From: Chimonanthus salicifolius
Lineage: Eukaryota > Streptophyta > Magnoliopsida > Laurales > Calycanthaceae
Reading direction: 5' to 3'
Length of the DNA: 64,000 bases
Assembly: GCA_013350335.1 (NCBI GenBank)
Contig: CM023539.1
Span: 13,392,302-13,456,301 of the forward strand
Shown here: one piece after another, positions 39,401 through 47,574 of the stretch
Position numbering within the stretch: the stretch's first letter is position 1
Layout: each line of letters begins with the position of its first letter
The notes under the pieces: model-generated
What the model saw: only the letters and a program-made list of their open reading frames with translations
Told to the model about the DNA's origin: nothing
Database searches by the model: none
Made by a program: the position numbers and the translations under genes

Positions 39401-42400
39401 ATTTAGGGCCAATGGATGGAAGTAACTAGAAATTCTGTTATAATGAGACTTTTGAAGACCATAGAAACGTCACCAGCAAAATCCTCATTGAAGTCTAAAT
39501 GAAAAGGGAAACACCATGTCCCACATGGGTGTAGCTCAACTGGTTGTCTTCCGCCTCAGGAAGCAGGAGGTTGGAGGTTCGAGCCTCCATGGCCTAACCT
39601 TGGTATGCCCTAGGGGTAGTGGGCTCACCCTTGGGTTTTACGCTGGGTATCCCGCGGTTTCCCACCGTAAATTCAAAAAAAGGGGAAACACCACTTGAGG
39701 CTCCAATTATTGTGCCATTGCATGGAATTCTGTAGCCAAGTTTGCCAAATAATTTGATAACAAGTAGTTTCTTGTATGGTTTCCTAGGAGTAGAACAATA
39801 GTTGGGTTAATAACGTAGAATGCTTATGGTGATGATTCTATTGGAGGTAGCCCCCATGCCATGTTTGAGAACCACTTTCATGATGATGATGAAACATGCC
39901 CCTGCTTTTTAGTACTTATATGATCATAATTGATGATCGATGAAAGGGAGTGCCTGAAGTTCCCATTTTCATTGCAAGACTTTCCCAATGAGCACCTAGC
40001 TATGGACTCTTGATAGTCCTCGATGAATTATAGAAAATCTTTACCTCTCACAATGAACTCAATGAAACAATCCTTGTTTGTCATGCTTTTGACAATCCAT
40101 CCCTGCTATGTGCTGAGATGAGATTGAGCTCCAACATTTTTTTTCAAGTATGCACACTTGATAAAGATCATTATTTTCTGCCATTACAATTGGGCCTGGC
40201 TTGTGTGTGGATTTGATGCTGCAATGTATAAGAAGCTTCCCTTAAAATTCAACCATTGTTGGTTAAAAAAAAAACCCAACAGAAAGGAGGGGACAGTGCA
40301 AATGAAATGGAGGAGACATCTAGAGATGCAATAACTTGAATCTTTCAGAAGACCATGGTGCTGTCAATTGGCATGACAAAGTAAAAAATATGGGTAGGAG
40401 CTGAAAGTACCATTAGATTGATTTCTGAACTAGAGAGATAGGTAGAGTGGGTTACAACTCTAAATGAATATTGTATGGGTCAAGCTAAAAGCAGGTCCGA
40501 TAAGGGTAGTGTTGCTGGTGGGCTTGTAAGTTCATTAAAGGTCCAAGTCAACATGTTTGAAGGACCTGCTGAAACAGAGGTCGGGTTTCTAGTGGTAGAA
40601 CTGCCACTAATGGTCATGGTCCACCTTTTATTTATTTATTATTTCAAAGAGAACAAGGTAAAATGACTTTCATTAAAAAAGATGATGTTAAGTACAGAGT
40701 TATCATTTGGGAGGCACCTGAAGAGCATGCCTTACTGAAATCTAAATAAAATGGCATCTTTATACCCAAATAAGAACAAGAATTAATACTGCTCTTCTGA
40801 ACCCCATCTTTTACCAAAAAGTCTGTTCTTAATTAGCTGAATCCTCACATATCTGAAAGAAATATCCAAGTTGCTCTTACGATCCTTAATCTCTCTGACG
40901 AAGAAAAACAACTAATTCAAGTAAAGTCTATGAGAATATTGCTCCTCCCAATCCCATTTTTTCGCTAAGGATTTTGTATTCCACTAATGAATCTCCTTAC
41001 CTGTTTGAGAGAAATATCCAAGTTGCTTGTGAGATCCCTTTTTCTTCTGTTCAGTCCAATTTAAAGTGTTGACCGAGCTACCCTTTATGATAAGCTTCCC
41101 TTGAAAGAACTCCTTAAGGATCTTCAAAGCCGCATCCTTAATTGAGAGAACTTCTATTCATTAGACTCCTTCCTTCCCACTGGACCCAAGAATAAAAGGA
41201 AGAACTTCCCCCTTGTAGTCATGCAAGATTCCACCAAACCCTGCTAGAATGTTGAAAATGAGTTGAAAGAAAGGAGAAACCAAACAAGTAGGCTCCATAT
41301 CCCTTGATAACTTGCTGATAGATGACAGAGACTTTAACTCATTCAAGTGAAAAAGCGAGGACGGATTTTTCATATGTAAAAAGATGGAAACAAAATCAGT
41401 CATTTGAAATTTTAATTGTGATTGGGAAGTTTGATGTGTGAATCTGGATTGGAAGAGTTGGTGGAGGAAAGAACAATGTTCTTCACCATTGATGGAGGAA
41501 AATTCCAAGCATAATTTTATGGCCAAAATCGTATAAGTGTCATAATCAATTTTGACGATCACCAAATCCTTAATTAAATTGGTATTTTTTGCAGATTCAC
41601 TGTTTCTGACAGTCTTGTTTACTCCATAGCACTTTAGAAATGAAAAAGGGAGACGACTAATGTGTAAAGTTCTTTGTGAATACTCAATACATCTCCTTCC
41701 AACAACCGCGAGCAAATAAGAGAGGGTGAAGGTCAAATTTATGGTGAGAGACTATTGGAAGCATCTGATGAAGGTGCAAAAGTCAAAAGCATCTAGCTTG
41801 AGTGAAGTCACAAGAACAAAGTGGAATGGAACAAAGTGAATTTAATAGATGGGCTCTAGTGAAGAAATGCTGAACCGTAATTGAAACCTTACTTTTAGCT
41901 GTCGATCAAATAAAATCAGAAGATAACTGCTTAATGTTTCTGCCTAAGAGATGATAAACATGTTTTTTTAAGACCAACCAGCCATTTATTTACCTTTTTT
42001 CTCCTTTGAGAGGAGAATTGCTGCCTGACAGATCTCCACAGTTGAGAAATGCTGGAAGCAATTCATTCCTTATTCATTAGGAAAAATTTGAAGAGCCTGG
42101 TTGATCAGCTAGTGTGAGGTTGTGCAAGTGAGAGCTCTTTTGGTTTCTTTGAGCCATGGCCATAGTTTTCCAGTCCAAAGATTTTATAAAAGTCTTGACT
42201 GTTTCCAAGAGGATGGAAAGGACCAGACAAAAAGTGAGTGAGAACATTTCCTTGACAGCATAAATAGAAGCCAATGGAAACAAAAGAGAGAAGAGAAAAA
42301 ATATGAGAGTATATGGTGAAACCAATCTTGATTGTTCATCAGACCTTCCATATATATATGTGTTCTATTATTGTTTTTTTTTTTTTTTTCACTTTATTCT

Positions 42401-45400
42401 CCTTTCTTTAAAACGGTAGCTATTTTTTTAATCATTTGGTGCACAAGAATTAGAATTTCACAGTCCTTGATCTGAACCATTCATATGGGTGTAGTCACCT
42501 TGAGTTTGTTTTAAATTTTTAAGGAGAGGTAACAATTAATGTCCTCAGGAATGTCTAATTGGTGGGATGATTTTGACCTGGTACATTACAACAACCAGAT
42601 TGCTGATAGTCCTGGTCTCCAAAAGTTTGGTAGTTATTGAGCAGGAAAATGCACCAAATTATCTTAGTCTTTCATTTTCAGACAGTGTCCACCTTTGTGG
42701 AATTCACACTATGAATGCTCCAGATCACTACACCGCACAATTAACATGATGCATATGTGCTACAGGAAGGTCCGAGACCCTATTTGATTTTTTATTTCAG
42801 GGAAGTGGCAAATACATCTGACCATGATTGTTGTTTTGTCTACTAGGTTTCCAAACACATATCTGCTTGTGGGTTGCTGCAGTGATGAAGTCACCCGCAT
42901 GTATAAAGGGAAAACTGTCATGACTGAAGCTGAACGCTATGAGTCTCTTCGTCACTGCAGGTGTCTTCCCTATCTACTGCTATATTTGGTTTCTGTGATT
43001 ACTTGATACAAATTCAAAGTTGCTTAGAATGTTTTGGCGATGGCTTATGAACAGTTTGCACTTGGAGGAGGGAATATATGGTGCTACGTCCCTGTTGACA
43101 GATATTATGTATTACATGTTTACTGAACATTTCCATACATAGTATCTCTACAAGCCCAACTTTCTGGCAATTTTTTATGCTGTTATCAGTGTATACTGGG
43201 ACTCACTTCAGTCATCTGGACTCATTCTTCTAGATTTGGGTGCCTGCTGGTACCCAAATGAGTTAGCTAGCGAGACTTTATTGGCGAGACACTAGTGAGA
43301 CATGCCACTAAATGGATCATGGGTCTCACAATTTAGGTTCATTTGATAGATAATTACATGGATATGACGTACTATAAAGTTTTACTACAAATGATGATCC
43401 CAACCATACAATCTTGGTCTTTAAATGTTGATAAACTATACAATCTCGGTCTTTAAATTTTGATGAGTATAGATCATTGATTTTTAAAAGTTTAAAATCA
43501 AGGGATGGGATCACAAGATGGAGGTGAAACTTCACACAAGAACTATTTATATGGTTCTCTTTATATCAGACCCAACAATGTGGGCTCTGAAAATCCATTT
43601 CATGGCATGTCTTGTTAGTGTGTCTCTCTCAAGGAAGTCTTCCTAGAGTTTTTGTACCCAAATTGGATAGGCAAGAAACTTGTACTGAAGGACCCACGAA
43701 TCCAATTGGTTCTCCTTCAAATTGATGGCTAATACTGAATAGTAAATGGATGGTAGGTACTTAGGCACCAATTTTTTTATGATTTGGTCCTTTCACTGTG
43801 GTGGAAGGATATACTATTGTTGAACATAGGAGAATTTTGTCTCGTGTTCTCGCCGATCCAAGATGGGGCCTGCCAGATAAAGAATCTATTATTCCAAAAG
43901 ATGCTAGATGGGATATCTGTATAAGTGCTTACTGGAAATTACAGTTAAATTCATGCAAGAATTGTGTACCACTATTCAAAAAATTGTATAGCACATGAGG
44001 AAGGCTATGTTTTCTTAATACTGTTGCCTCGTCTCTGAAAGAATAGCTTGAGATGTTGTTTTAGAAACTTGTGATTAAAATATCTAGGCATAGAAAATGA
44101 TATTCCCTTGAAGTCAATCTCTCTGTTTATTTTGAATGTCTTGTGACCATAATTGTAATTTTTATCATCAGTGTATGTTTTTCCTCTGCAGGTGGGTTGA
44201 TGAAGTTATTCCCTGATGCTCCATGGGTAATCACACAGGACTTCCTGGACAACTATAGGGTTGACTACGTTGCTCATGATTCTCTTCCGTAAGGTCAATC
44301 ATCCCAATATATACCTTGAGATTTTATGCTGACAATAATAATATCTGATAGTTATGACCTTGGAAGTGAAAGTATGCCTTGATTTATACATTTACAATGA
44401 TGTTTTTCTAATTGGGAATTGAGATTATCTTTAAATGTAAGAATTGGCTAATGCTTTTCTATTGGAAATGCATGCTCATTGAAATTATTTTATTGCAAAC
44501 CTTTTGTTAATTACACATGAAGTTTCTTAATGCGGATATTTAACATGGTTTATTCTTCAGTATATTTATTGGTTTAGTATTCTCATTTTACTTCAATCAT
44601 TCTAAAACTACAATTTGAATATTTTTGGATTAGACTATGTATATATTACTTCATTTTTTCTGCAGTTATCAACTGTTCTAGTTCAATGTAGAAGATCCAA
44701 GTTTATATTTTGGTGCAACTTATCATGGATGGGCCATAGCAAAAGAATATAGTCCATTCTTGATGTAGGATTATAGGCTGGGATGAATCTTTAGTGAAAG
44801 ATATAACTTACACATTCTACGGTTGAGCCCACTAAATAAATTAAACAGTAGGTAAAGAAATTAACCCTTTTTTGTGGAAAAGGTAATTTGAAAAGGTACA
44901 ATTATATGGTATAAAAATGCTATATTGAGAACATGTACAAGTAACCCATGCTGATGTAAAATCTGAAACATAAAAACCATTGTCAACACGTCATGCTTAA
45001 CCAAGCCACTCTTGGCTGAAGCCATCCTCCTCTTTTCCATTCTCCCAAGCCTTTGGCCTGTCACACCATCTTCTGTTCGTAAATTTTGCAACTCTCTTCA
45101 CTTCTTCCTTTTAACAAAGGCCATCTGATTGAAAGGCTTATCTATTCTTCTGAACTGTCTTATCTTTCTTCTCTTGGTATTCATCGAGTAATCTTAACTC
45201 TTTTCCTATGTTTTCCATGTTTCTTAATTTTGGGCAATGCAAATCTAGGCAATGGCTGATTTAACTTGGTTCTGTGAGTTCTTTCTTACTGTTGTTTGTG
45301 TAAAGATTGGTTGTGGTTTTGTGTTCTTTTGTGCTGGGCATCTATAGTTGCTGCCAAGCCTATCTAAAGTAGCTTGGACTGCATCATTTTTTCTTTAGAG

Positions 45401-45713
45401 CCATGCTTTTCATCTTTCAATTGGGCCATCCAGGTTTGCTTCAATGCATCAGACATTTTTGCATCCCACTACATGCCTTTTATCCATTCAATCAACCATG
45501 AAAAACATTCAGTTCTCACAAAACGACGACATATCTCTTCATAGGGGCAAAGGTTTCTTTATGCTCATCTCATACCAATACCTGAAGGTTTTTGTTGCAA
45601 AAGCCATGCTTTGCATCTTTCAATTGAATCATCCATCCCATTTCATCAACCATAGGTAAGAAAGGAGTTTCCTAGTATTCTCTCAATAACCTCCATACTA
45701 TCATTCTCATTGT

Positions 45714-45745
<32 letters not shown>

Positions 45746-46667
45746 TTTTCGTTCCTTTCCTCATTATAACGTGTACCAATAAACTCAAGACCTGTTTGCT
45801 AGATTTAAGTATGCAACAATCTGGACAAGATCAATAAAAGTAAGTTCCTATCAAGGTTGAAGTAACGGAGACCTTAGGTTTTCTCTGGTTTCAATTATTT
45901 AATTTTTAAAGTATTATCATGTTTTTTTTTTCTATCTTAAAACTTCTGCTAGATGAAGCTTATTTTTCATGATGAGAACCTAAATAATCTTCACATTCAT
46001 CAAACTTATGTAGATATGCTGATGCAAGTGGTGCTGGCAAGGATGTCTATGAATTTGTGAGTTCAAGCTACCAATGCATTCACTTTAATTGTGACTACTT
46101 TTGGTTCATCCATATTATGCAAGTCCCTTGATGCAGGTCAAGGCTATTGGAAAATTTAAGGAAACAAAGCGCACTGATGGAATCTCTACTTCAGATATTA
46201 TAATGAGGATCCTTAAAGATTATAACCAGTATGTGATGCGTAACCTTGCCCGTGGGTATACACGAAAGGATCTTGGTGTTAGCTATGTGAAGGCAAGATC
46301 TCAGTCATATTCTCCTCATCCTTTCAGATATGATGGATCCATTGTCTGTTTCAGTTAAAAGCTCTAGTCTTGTCCTCTATATAGTCTGCTTACCTCTTAG
46401 TCATGTTTCCGAAACCCTGTCTCATCTTGACAGCCGAGCCACGTAAGAGAGAATATTTTATGGATTTGATGTGCCAACGTGAAAACTTATCCGAGTCTCA
46501 AAAGTTGGTCATTTTAGTCTAACAGGTCTACTACCTGTGTCTTCAATTGATTCATATTTTTTGTCAATATGGCTTCTCTTCGTCAGGAAAAACGGTTAAG
46601 GGTGAACATGGGACTGAAGAAGCTGCGTGAGAAGGTGAAGGAGCAACAAGAAAAAGTGGGGGAAAAG
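24281..46667 (+). CDS. CCT: Choline-phosphate cytidylyltransferase, six exons found, frameshifted and 3'-incomplete
   Basis: The enzyme transfers CMP from CTP to phosphocholine, giving CDP-choline. This is the usual rate-limiting step of phosphatidylcholine synthesis at ER and nuclear membranes. The six exons give the plant catalytic domain in order: [24 protein letters not shown] with the HxGH motif (exon 1), [12 protein letters not shown] and [10 protein letters not shown] (exon 2), WVDEVIP (exon 3), GAGKDVYEF (exon 4), [14 protein letters not shown] signature and [12 protein letters not shown] (exon 5), and the amphipathic [20 protein letters not shown] (exon 6). The signature is usually RTEGISTS, so Glu to Asp is a mild change. 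Every junction keeps codon phase, except that exon 3 is one base too long and puts TGA at 44214-44216. The C-terminal part (about 100 residues in Arabidopsis) is not found downstream. Family assignment is very secure; function of this copy is doubtful. Confidence 0.93.
25076..25332. repeat. Two-copy tandem duplication (130 bp)
   Basis: 'gcttctttatttgttt...gtgtcacgccaatcatttcaagcaccacac...ccccaagaatagaataaggg' occurs at 25076-25205 and again at 25206-25332 with only a handful of differences, so it is a recent duplication inside intron 1. Confidence 0.85.
25684..26355 (+). mobile_element. Candidate 5' LTR of the gypsy element
   Basis: The block starts TGATGCAGCACATGAGG and ends TTCCA, five bases before the primer-binding site at 26361. 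TG...CA ends and that spacing fit an LTR, but no second LTR copy is present to confirm the limits. Confidence 0.35.
26361..26372 (+). promoter_or_regulatory. Retroelement primer-binding site (tRNA-Met type)
   Basis: TGGTATAAGAGC differs by one base from TGGTATCAGAGC, the standard plant site complementary to the 3' end of initiator tRNA-Met. A gag-like frame follows. Confidence 0.75.
26373..28560 (+). mobile_element. Ty3/gypsy internal region, broken and truncated in RT
   Basis: Fragments occur in the normal order. Gag: [11 protein letters not shown] near 26515, then [20 protein letters not shown] and [10 protein letters not shown] (to 26967). A degenerate zinc knuckle, [10 protein letters not shown], lies near 27470. 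The protease reads [16 protein letters not shown] with its DSG active site (27716-27766). The N-terminal RT reads [20 protein letters not shown] and [20 protein letters not shown], then KKDGSW (28130-28530). Stops and frame changes separate them. Pol ends before the YxDD motif. RNase H, integrase and the 3' LTR are absent, so the element is dead. Confidence 0.85.
28732..30616 (-). mobile_element. Minus-strand L1-type LINE, 3' part
   Basis: The poly(T) at 28730-28741 is the minus-strand poly(A) tail. Reading leftward from 30616 come the RT thumb region ([38 protein letters not shown], 30295-30531), the zf-RVT region ([33 protein letters not shown], 29822-30214) and an RNase H tail ([13 protein letters not shown], near 28900-28970). 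Frames are broken. The 5' part continues after the inserted LINE at 35662. Confidence 0.88.
30617..35661 (+). mobile_element. Plus-strand L1-type LINE nested in the minus-strand LINE
   Basis: A 17-bp target duplication, aagagacaagaagtatg, flanks it at 30600-30616 and 35662-35678. It ends in an AATAAAG-type signal and an A-tract (35646-35660). ORF2 domains in order are the endonuclease ([30 protein letters not shown]; 31597-32178), RT ([36 protein letters not shown] at about 33500), a zinc-finger region ([20 protein letters not shown]; 34683-35051) and RNase H remnants (about 35140-35560). ORF1 is reduced to fragments in 30617-31590, and RT is internally deleted near 32990-33010. Several stops and frameshifts make it inactive. 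Confidence 0.92.
36584..36740. repeat. Tandem duplication (77-80 bp) inside the LINE RT
   Basis: 'ccttattcagaatgagggtaac...gatgccgtcttggtaaaattccttaaagaa' occurs at 36584-36660 and again at 36661-36740; the second copy has three extra bases. It arose after the LINE inserted and breaks its RT frame. Confidence 0.9.
36990..37680. other. Unexplained ~690-bp block inside the minus-strand LINE
   Basis: LINE codons for the connector (to about 37690) and the RT start (from about 36985, [11 protein letters not shown]) should be nearly adjacent. Between them is purine-rich plus-strand DNA with no LINE similarity that I can see. A minus-strand 125-codon frame at 37172-37549 is open but unlike any family I know. 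No terminal repeats or target duplication were found. Confidence 0.5.
38991..39505. other. Unassigned intron 1 DNA
   Basis: Non-coding; may include the LINE 5' UTR. Nothing recognised. Confidence 0.4.
39517..39682 (+). mobile_element. tRNA-derived SINE
   Basis: A box-A-like 'gggtgtagctcaactggttg' and a box-B-like 'ggttcgagcctcc' stand at tRNA spacing, followed by a non-tRNA body and a short A-rich tail. An 11-bp target duplication, gggaaacacca, flanks it (39506-39516 and 39683-39693). The body after box B does not fold as a tRNA, so this is a SINE. Confidence 0.8.
39694..40669. other. Unassigned intron 1 DNA
   Basis: No exon or mobile-element boundary was seen. Confidence 0.4.
40670..41260 (-). 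mobile_element. LINE RNase H-domain fragment
   Basis: On the minus strand, [19 protein letters not shown] (41161-41260) matches the first strands of plant LINE RNase H. Further left, broken frames give [17 protein letters not shown] and NTLNWT, also typical of that domain. Stops are frequent. No poly(A) or target duplication was recognised. Confidence 0.6.
41261..42846. other. Unassigned end of intron 1
   Basis: The minus-strand frame to 41736 is open but unlike known proteins beyond the RNase H piece. A minus-strand 82-codon frame at 42077-42325 begins with a hydrophobic run but has no recognisable match; I treat both as chance. Confidence 0.4.
42847..42960 (+). CDS. CCT: CCT exon 2
   Basis: Acceptor 'tctactag' and donor 'gtgtct'. 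It completes the Leu codon split by intron 1 and encodes [20 protein letters not shown] followed by [17 protein letters not shown], 37 codons plus split ends (114 nt). No disruption. Confidence 0.93.
43233..43664. mobile_element. MITE-like foldback element in CCT intron 2
   Basis: 'gagacactagtgagacatgccactaaatg' (43288-43316) is answered in reverse complement by 'catttcatggcatgtcttgttagtgtgtctc' (about 43595-43628), and 'atttgggt' by 'acccaaat' further out. The interior is AT-rich and non-coding. Target duplication not resolved. Confidence 0.5.
44192..44288 (+). pseudogene. CCT: CCT exon 3 with a one-base insertion
   Basis: After 'cctctgcag' the frame reads WVDEVIP and then meets TGA (44214-44216). 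The conserved continuation DAPWV, TQDFLDN and [10 protein letters not shown] is intact one base out of phase. The exon measures 97 nt where codon phase with its neighbours needs 96, so there is one extra base in 'attccctgat' (44208-44217). The donor gtaagg is good. Either a real frameshift mutation or a homopolymer error in the sequence. Confidence 0.9.
44289..46013. other. CCT: CCT intron 3
   Basis: A 1.7-kb GT...AG intron in phase 2. Contains a (CT)n tract at 45714-45745 and no recognisable gene. A short similar block occurs twice, near 45402 and 45602. Confidence 0.7.
46014..46056 (+). CDS. CCT: CCT exon 4
   Basis: A 43-nt exon with acceptor 'cttatgtag' and donor 'gtgagt', encoding [14 protein letters not shown] in phase with exons 3 and 5. 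It is too short to be found by ORF length. Confidence 0.88.
46137..46292 (+). CDS. CCT: CCT exon 5
   Basis: 52 codons after acceptor 'gatgcag', including [20 protein letters not shown] (cytidylyltransferase signature that contacts CTP) and [17 protein letters not shown]. The next coding block requires splicing after AAG, where the intron begins GCAAGA: a GC donor. Confidence 0.92.
46293..46586 (+). promoter_or_regulatory. CCT: GC-AG intron of CCT (intron 5)
   Basis: The donor is AAG|GCAAGA and the acceptor 'cttcgtcag'. No GT near the exon end keeps the phase and the conserved VK|EKRLRV junction. GC donors with an otherwise perfect consensus are a known minor class spliced by the ordinary spliceosome. 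Confidence 0.85.
46587..46667 (+). CDS. CCT: CCT exon 6
   Basis: 27 codons after acceptor 'cttcgtcag': [20 protein letters not shown] then QEKVGEK, the start of the charged, helical, membrane-sensing segment that follows the catalytic domain. The donor is gtatat. No seventh exon was recognised in the remaining 17 kb. Confidence 0.9.
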
Positions 46668-47378
46668 GTATATCTATATTTTCATAAAATCAATTTCTAC
46701 ACGCTTGTATAGGCTGGAGATTTACAGTAATAATCTAGTCTAGTCTGGAAAATTCCTGTTCATGCTTCAATACGGAATCTATATGCATTAAATGCTTAAC
46801 TCATAGGTGCCATTTGAATTATCTCTTTTTGTCATCTTATCTAGACAATGGTGCTAGAAATTTGCAGTGTATACATACTACTATGCTTTGGAACTATATA
46901 TTGAACTGAAATCTGTTTTGAGTTCCTGTTATGAAGGAACTGCAGTACCTCTACAGCATATAATGAGATTTGAATCCCGATGTCGAGATGGCCCAAAAAT
47001 TCTCTTATGGAATTCCTTTTTGTATGCTTGGAAGAAAATGTTAGTAAGATAATAGAACTCTTCCTATTAAGTCACCAGCATTCATTTTTAAGAGCTTTGG
47101 GTTACATTAAGGCTTTTGTAGTACATGAGTGGAATTAAGGTCCTTGAAGATATAGAAATGTATGGGGTATACTTTGATTTATTTGTCGCCTTAAGAATTT
47201 GTTTCTCATGTATTAAGAGTGTCATTTAATGGATCTACATTATTGTGGTTGAATTGGTTAGAAGATGTATCTGAAAGTGGTAGCTATATTCAGGTTTGGT
47301 GTAGATTAAGCAATTCATGAAAAATATATGACTTCATCTTTTTTTTCAAAAATAGTTGACAAACAAATAACACCCATT
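46668..47378. other. CCT intron 6 start, unassigned
   Basis: Begins with a normal donor; no downstream coding exon was recognised before the LINE. Confidence 0.45.
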
Positions 47379-47560
47379 AAGATGTAACTGCAGCAAACAA
47401 TCTGCACAGAACCATATAAGCTCATTGAGCTTAGTAAAACTAAAGAGATTCGCTTCAGGCATTTAAGATGTTCTTCCAATAGTGTAGCTGACTTCTTTGC
47501 CAATACAGGATTTGAGAGATCTGGTGTTAAAAGATCCCCATAACTCATGATGTGTACTTT
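47379..47560 (+). mobile_element. Possible LINE RNase H C-terminal fragment
   Basis: One frame reads FRHLRCSSNSVADFFANTGF and ends in TAA, like the final 'ANxVADxLAN' part of plant LINE RNase H. It lies directly before the next LINE's RT. Confidence 0.35.
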
Positions 47561-47574
47561 GAGTTGATACAGAG

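Larger units (their letters stand above)
24427..42846 (+). other. CCT: CCT intron 1 (18.4 kb), transposon-filled
   Basis: GT...AG intron splitting a Leu codon. Contents in order: plain intron DNA with a CT tract (24771-24804), a two-copy tandem repeat, a gypsy fragment, a LINE split by another LINE, a SINE, a LINE RNase H fragment, and plain DNA (41261-42846). Confidence 0.88.

Noticed and set aside
39516..39600. A functional tRNA gene
   Set aside because: Box A- and B-like text is present, but the acceptor stem does not close and the unit is flanked by a target duplication with an A-rich tail, so it is a SINE.
41161..41736. 191-codon minus-strand ORF as a host gene
   Set aside because: Only the LINE RNase H piece at its C-terminal end is recognisable; the rest appears to be chance reading.
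44208..44217. Programmed +1 frameshift at CCC TGA, as in antizyme genes
   Set aside because: No CCT gene is known to need one, and no stimulatory element is evident. A one-base insertion or a sequence error is far simpler.
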